Source of the DNA: an uncultured Oscillospiraceae bacterium
GTDB taxonomy: Bacteria; Bacillota; Clostridia; Oscillospirales; Acutalibacteraceae
Assembly (NCBI GenBank): GCA_910587835.1
Contig: CAJUNQ010000113.1
Coordinates: forward strand, 1-7,286
Reading direction: 5' to 3'
DNA length: 7,286 nt
Part shown: one piece after another, positions 6,773-7,286 of the stretch
Layout of the letters: each line of letters begins with the position of its first letter
How positions within the stretch are numbered: position 1 is the first letter of the stretch
Notes under the pieces: model-generated
What the model saw: only the letters and a program-made list of their open reading frames with translations
Database searches by the model: none
What the model was told of the DNA's origin: nothing
Made by a program: the position numbers and the translations under genes

Positions 6773-6813
6773 AAAAGGAAGGGAGGCCAGAGCTCTGGCT
6801 TCCCTTCCTTTTT
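6773..6813 (+). terminator. Strong palindromic, probably bidirectional terminator
   Basis: A near-perfect palindrome centred between 6792 and 6793 gives up to 20 paired bases (6773-6792 with 6793-6812, one G-U). It ends in five T on the plus strand and has four A at its left edge, hence T on the minus strand. It is the first clear terminator after the ABC operon and would also stop transcription from the right. Confidence 0.9.
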
Positions 6814-6898
6814 GCCGGTGGGGATAAGAACATGTACGGATACGATTTGAAATTTCGAGCGCGATTTTGACAAGGCGCAAAACCCGGACATTCAGACC
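6814..6898. other. Spacer without gene; possible repeat relic
   Basis: No reading frame with a ribosome site is visible. TTTCGAG at 6853-6859 and GATTTTGAC at 6863-6871 resemble the adjacent core words of repeat copy 1 (6589-6605) with three extra bases between them, so this may be a decayed fragment of the same repeat family. Confidence 0.3.
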
Positions 6899-7039
6899 AG
6901 AGCCTGTTTGAAAACCCCGAAGCACGGTCTATTTTGACCAGAAACGGGCGCTTTCAGCGACAAAAATGCGGTTTCTTTCTCTTAAAACCATTCATTTTTG
7001 GCCCCAAATTCAGCAGTTTCCGGTTTTAAAACAAACCCT
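6899..7039 (+). repeat. MITE-like palindromic repeat, copy 2
   Basis: This 141-bp element begins AGAGCCTGTTTGAAAAC and ends GTTTTAAAACAAACCCT, imperfect inverted ends of the same type as copy 1. Its left arm matches the reverse complement of copy 1 through the words GTCTATTTTG, GGCGCTTTC and CAAAAAT. The central part is shorter and more diverged. It is non-coding. Confidence 0.75.
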
Positions 7040-7130
7040 GTTCATAGTCTCGTCACTCTACCAGGCTTTGCAGCCATGTCAACGGCAGTATTTGCCGGTA
7101 AGACCGATGCAATATTCTGTCGGTACAAGC
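7040..7130. other. Spacer between repeat copies 2 and 3
   Basis: No gene is visible. Two small stems occur (CGGCA 7083-7087 with TGCCG 7093-7097; ACCGA 7103-7107 with TCGGT 7120-7124), neither followed by a T run. Confidence 0.5.
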
Positions 7131-7286
7131 TCTAGGGCTTGTTTAAAAAATCGAAAACGCCGTCTTTTTACCCAGAAGCAGCCATCTTCTGCGTCGAAAA
7201 TCCTCGTAATACGCAAGTATTGGCGTAGTTAGCGTAGCTAACTACAGCGGTTCTTCTCCTTGAAGCTGACCGCTTCTGGTCAAAAT
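7131..7286 (+). repeat. MITE-like palindromic repeat, copy 3 (cut by window edge)
   Basis: It begins TCTAGGGCTTGTTTAAAAAA and carries the family core words AACGCCGTCT, TTCTGCGTC and AAAATCCTCG in the order seen in the reverse complement of copy 1, then TCCTTGAAG and TCAAAAT of the far arm. The far inverted end lies beyond 7286. The tip differs from copy 1: it holds a GCAA-capped hairpin (7208-7221) and a perfect 9-bp palindrome (7225-7233/7237-7245). It is non-coding. Confidence 0.75.

Noticed and set aside
6510..6827. 105-codon plus frame covering repeat copy 1 and the terminator
   Set aside because: It lies entirely in a palindromic repeat and two hairpins, has no ribosome site, and similar frames are not kept in copies 2 and 3.
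6498..7286. CRISPR array
   Set aside because: The repeated units are about 140-170 bp, palindromic, diverged and in mixed orientation, without short identical repeats and regular spacers.

Overview
The window looks like part of the chromosome of a GC-rich Firmicute, most likely a gut Clostridia / Oscillospiraceae-type bacterium. This is inferred from the LytTR regulator plus GHKL kinase pair, the strong AGGAGG-type ribosome binding sites, tightly packed GC-rich genes and a nearby family of palindromic repeats. The species cannot be named from the sequence alone. Five complete genes lie on the plus strand, followed by about 800 bases without a convincing gene.

Layout: positions 1-176 hold no clear gene apart from a doubtful minus-strand reading frame leaving the left edge. 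Positions 177-1870 encode a two-component system, a LytTR-type response regulator followed with a one-base overlap by an AgrC-like GHKL histidine kinase with a short membrane domain. A strong intrinsic terminator at 1876-1907 closes this unit. Positions 1908-2086 form a compact control region with a LytTR-type box, an extended -10 promoter and a strong ribosome binding site. Positions 2087-6470 encode a three-gene operon: a family 2 glycosyltransferase (GT2) and two complete ABC exporter half-transporters, separated by 2 bases and then overlapping by 4. Positions 6471-7286 carry three copies of a MITE-like palindromic repeat, the third cut by the window edge, and a strong palindromic terminator between copies 1 and 2.

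How the genes may work together: a membrane-associated signal would be sensed by the kinase and passed to the LytTR regulator. The only good LytTR-box match I noticed in the two upstream control regions lies just upstream of the glycosyltransferase-ABC promoter, so that operon is the natural candidate target. The two half-transporters probably form a heterodimeric exporter, and the glycosyltransferase may modify the exported compound or the cell envelope that the compound acts on. No agrB/agrD-like genes, peptide precursor, C39 peptidase or modification enzyme other than the glycosyltransferase is visible, so the signal and the cargo remain unknown.
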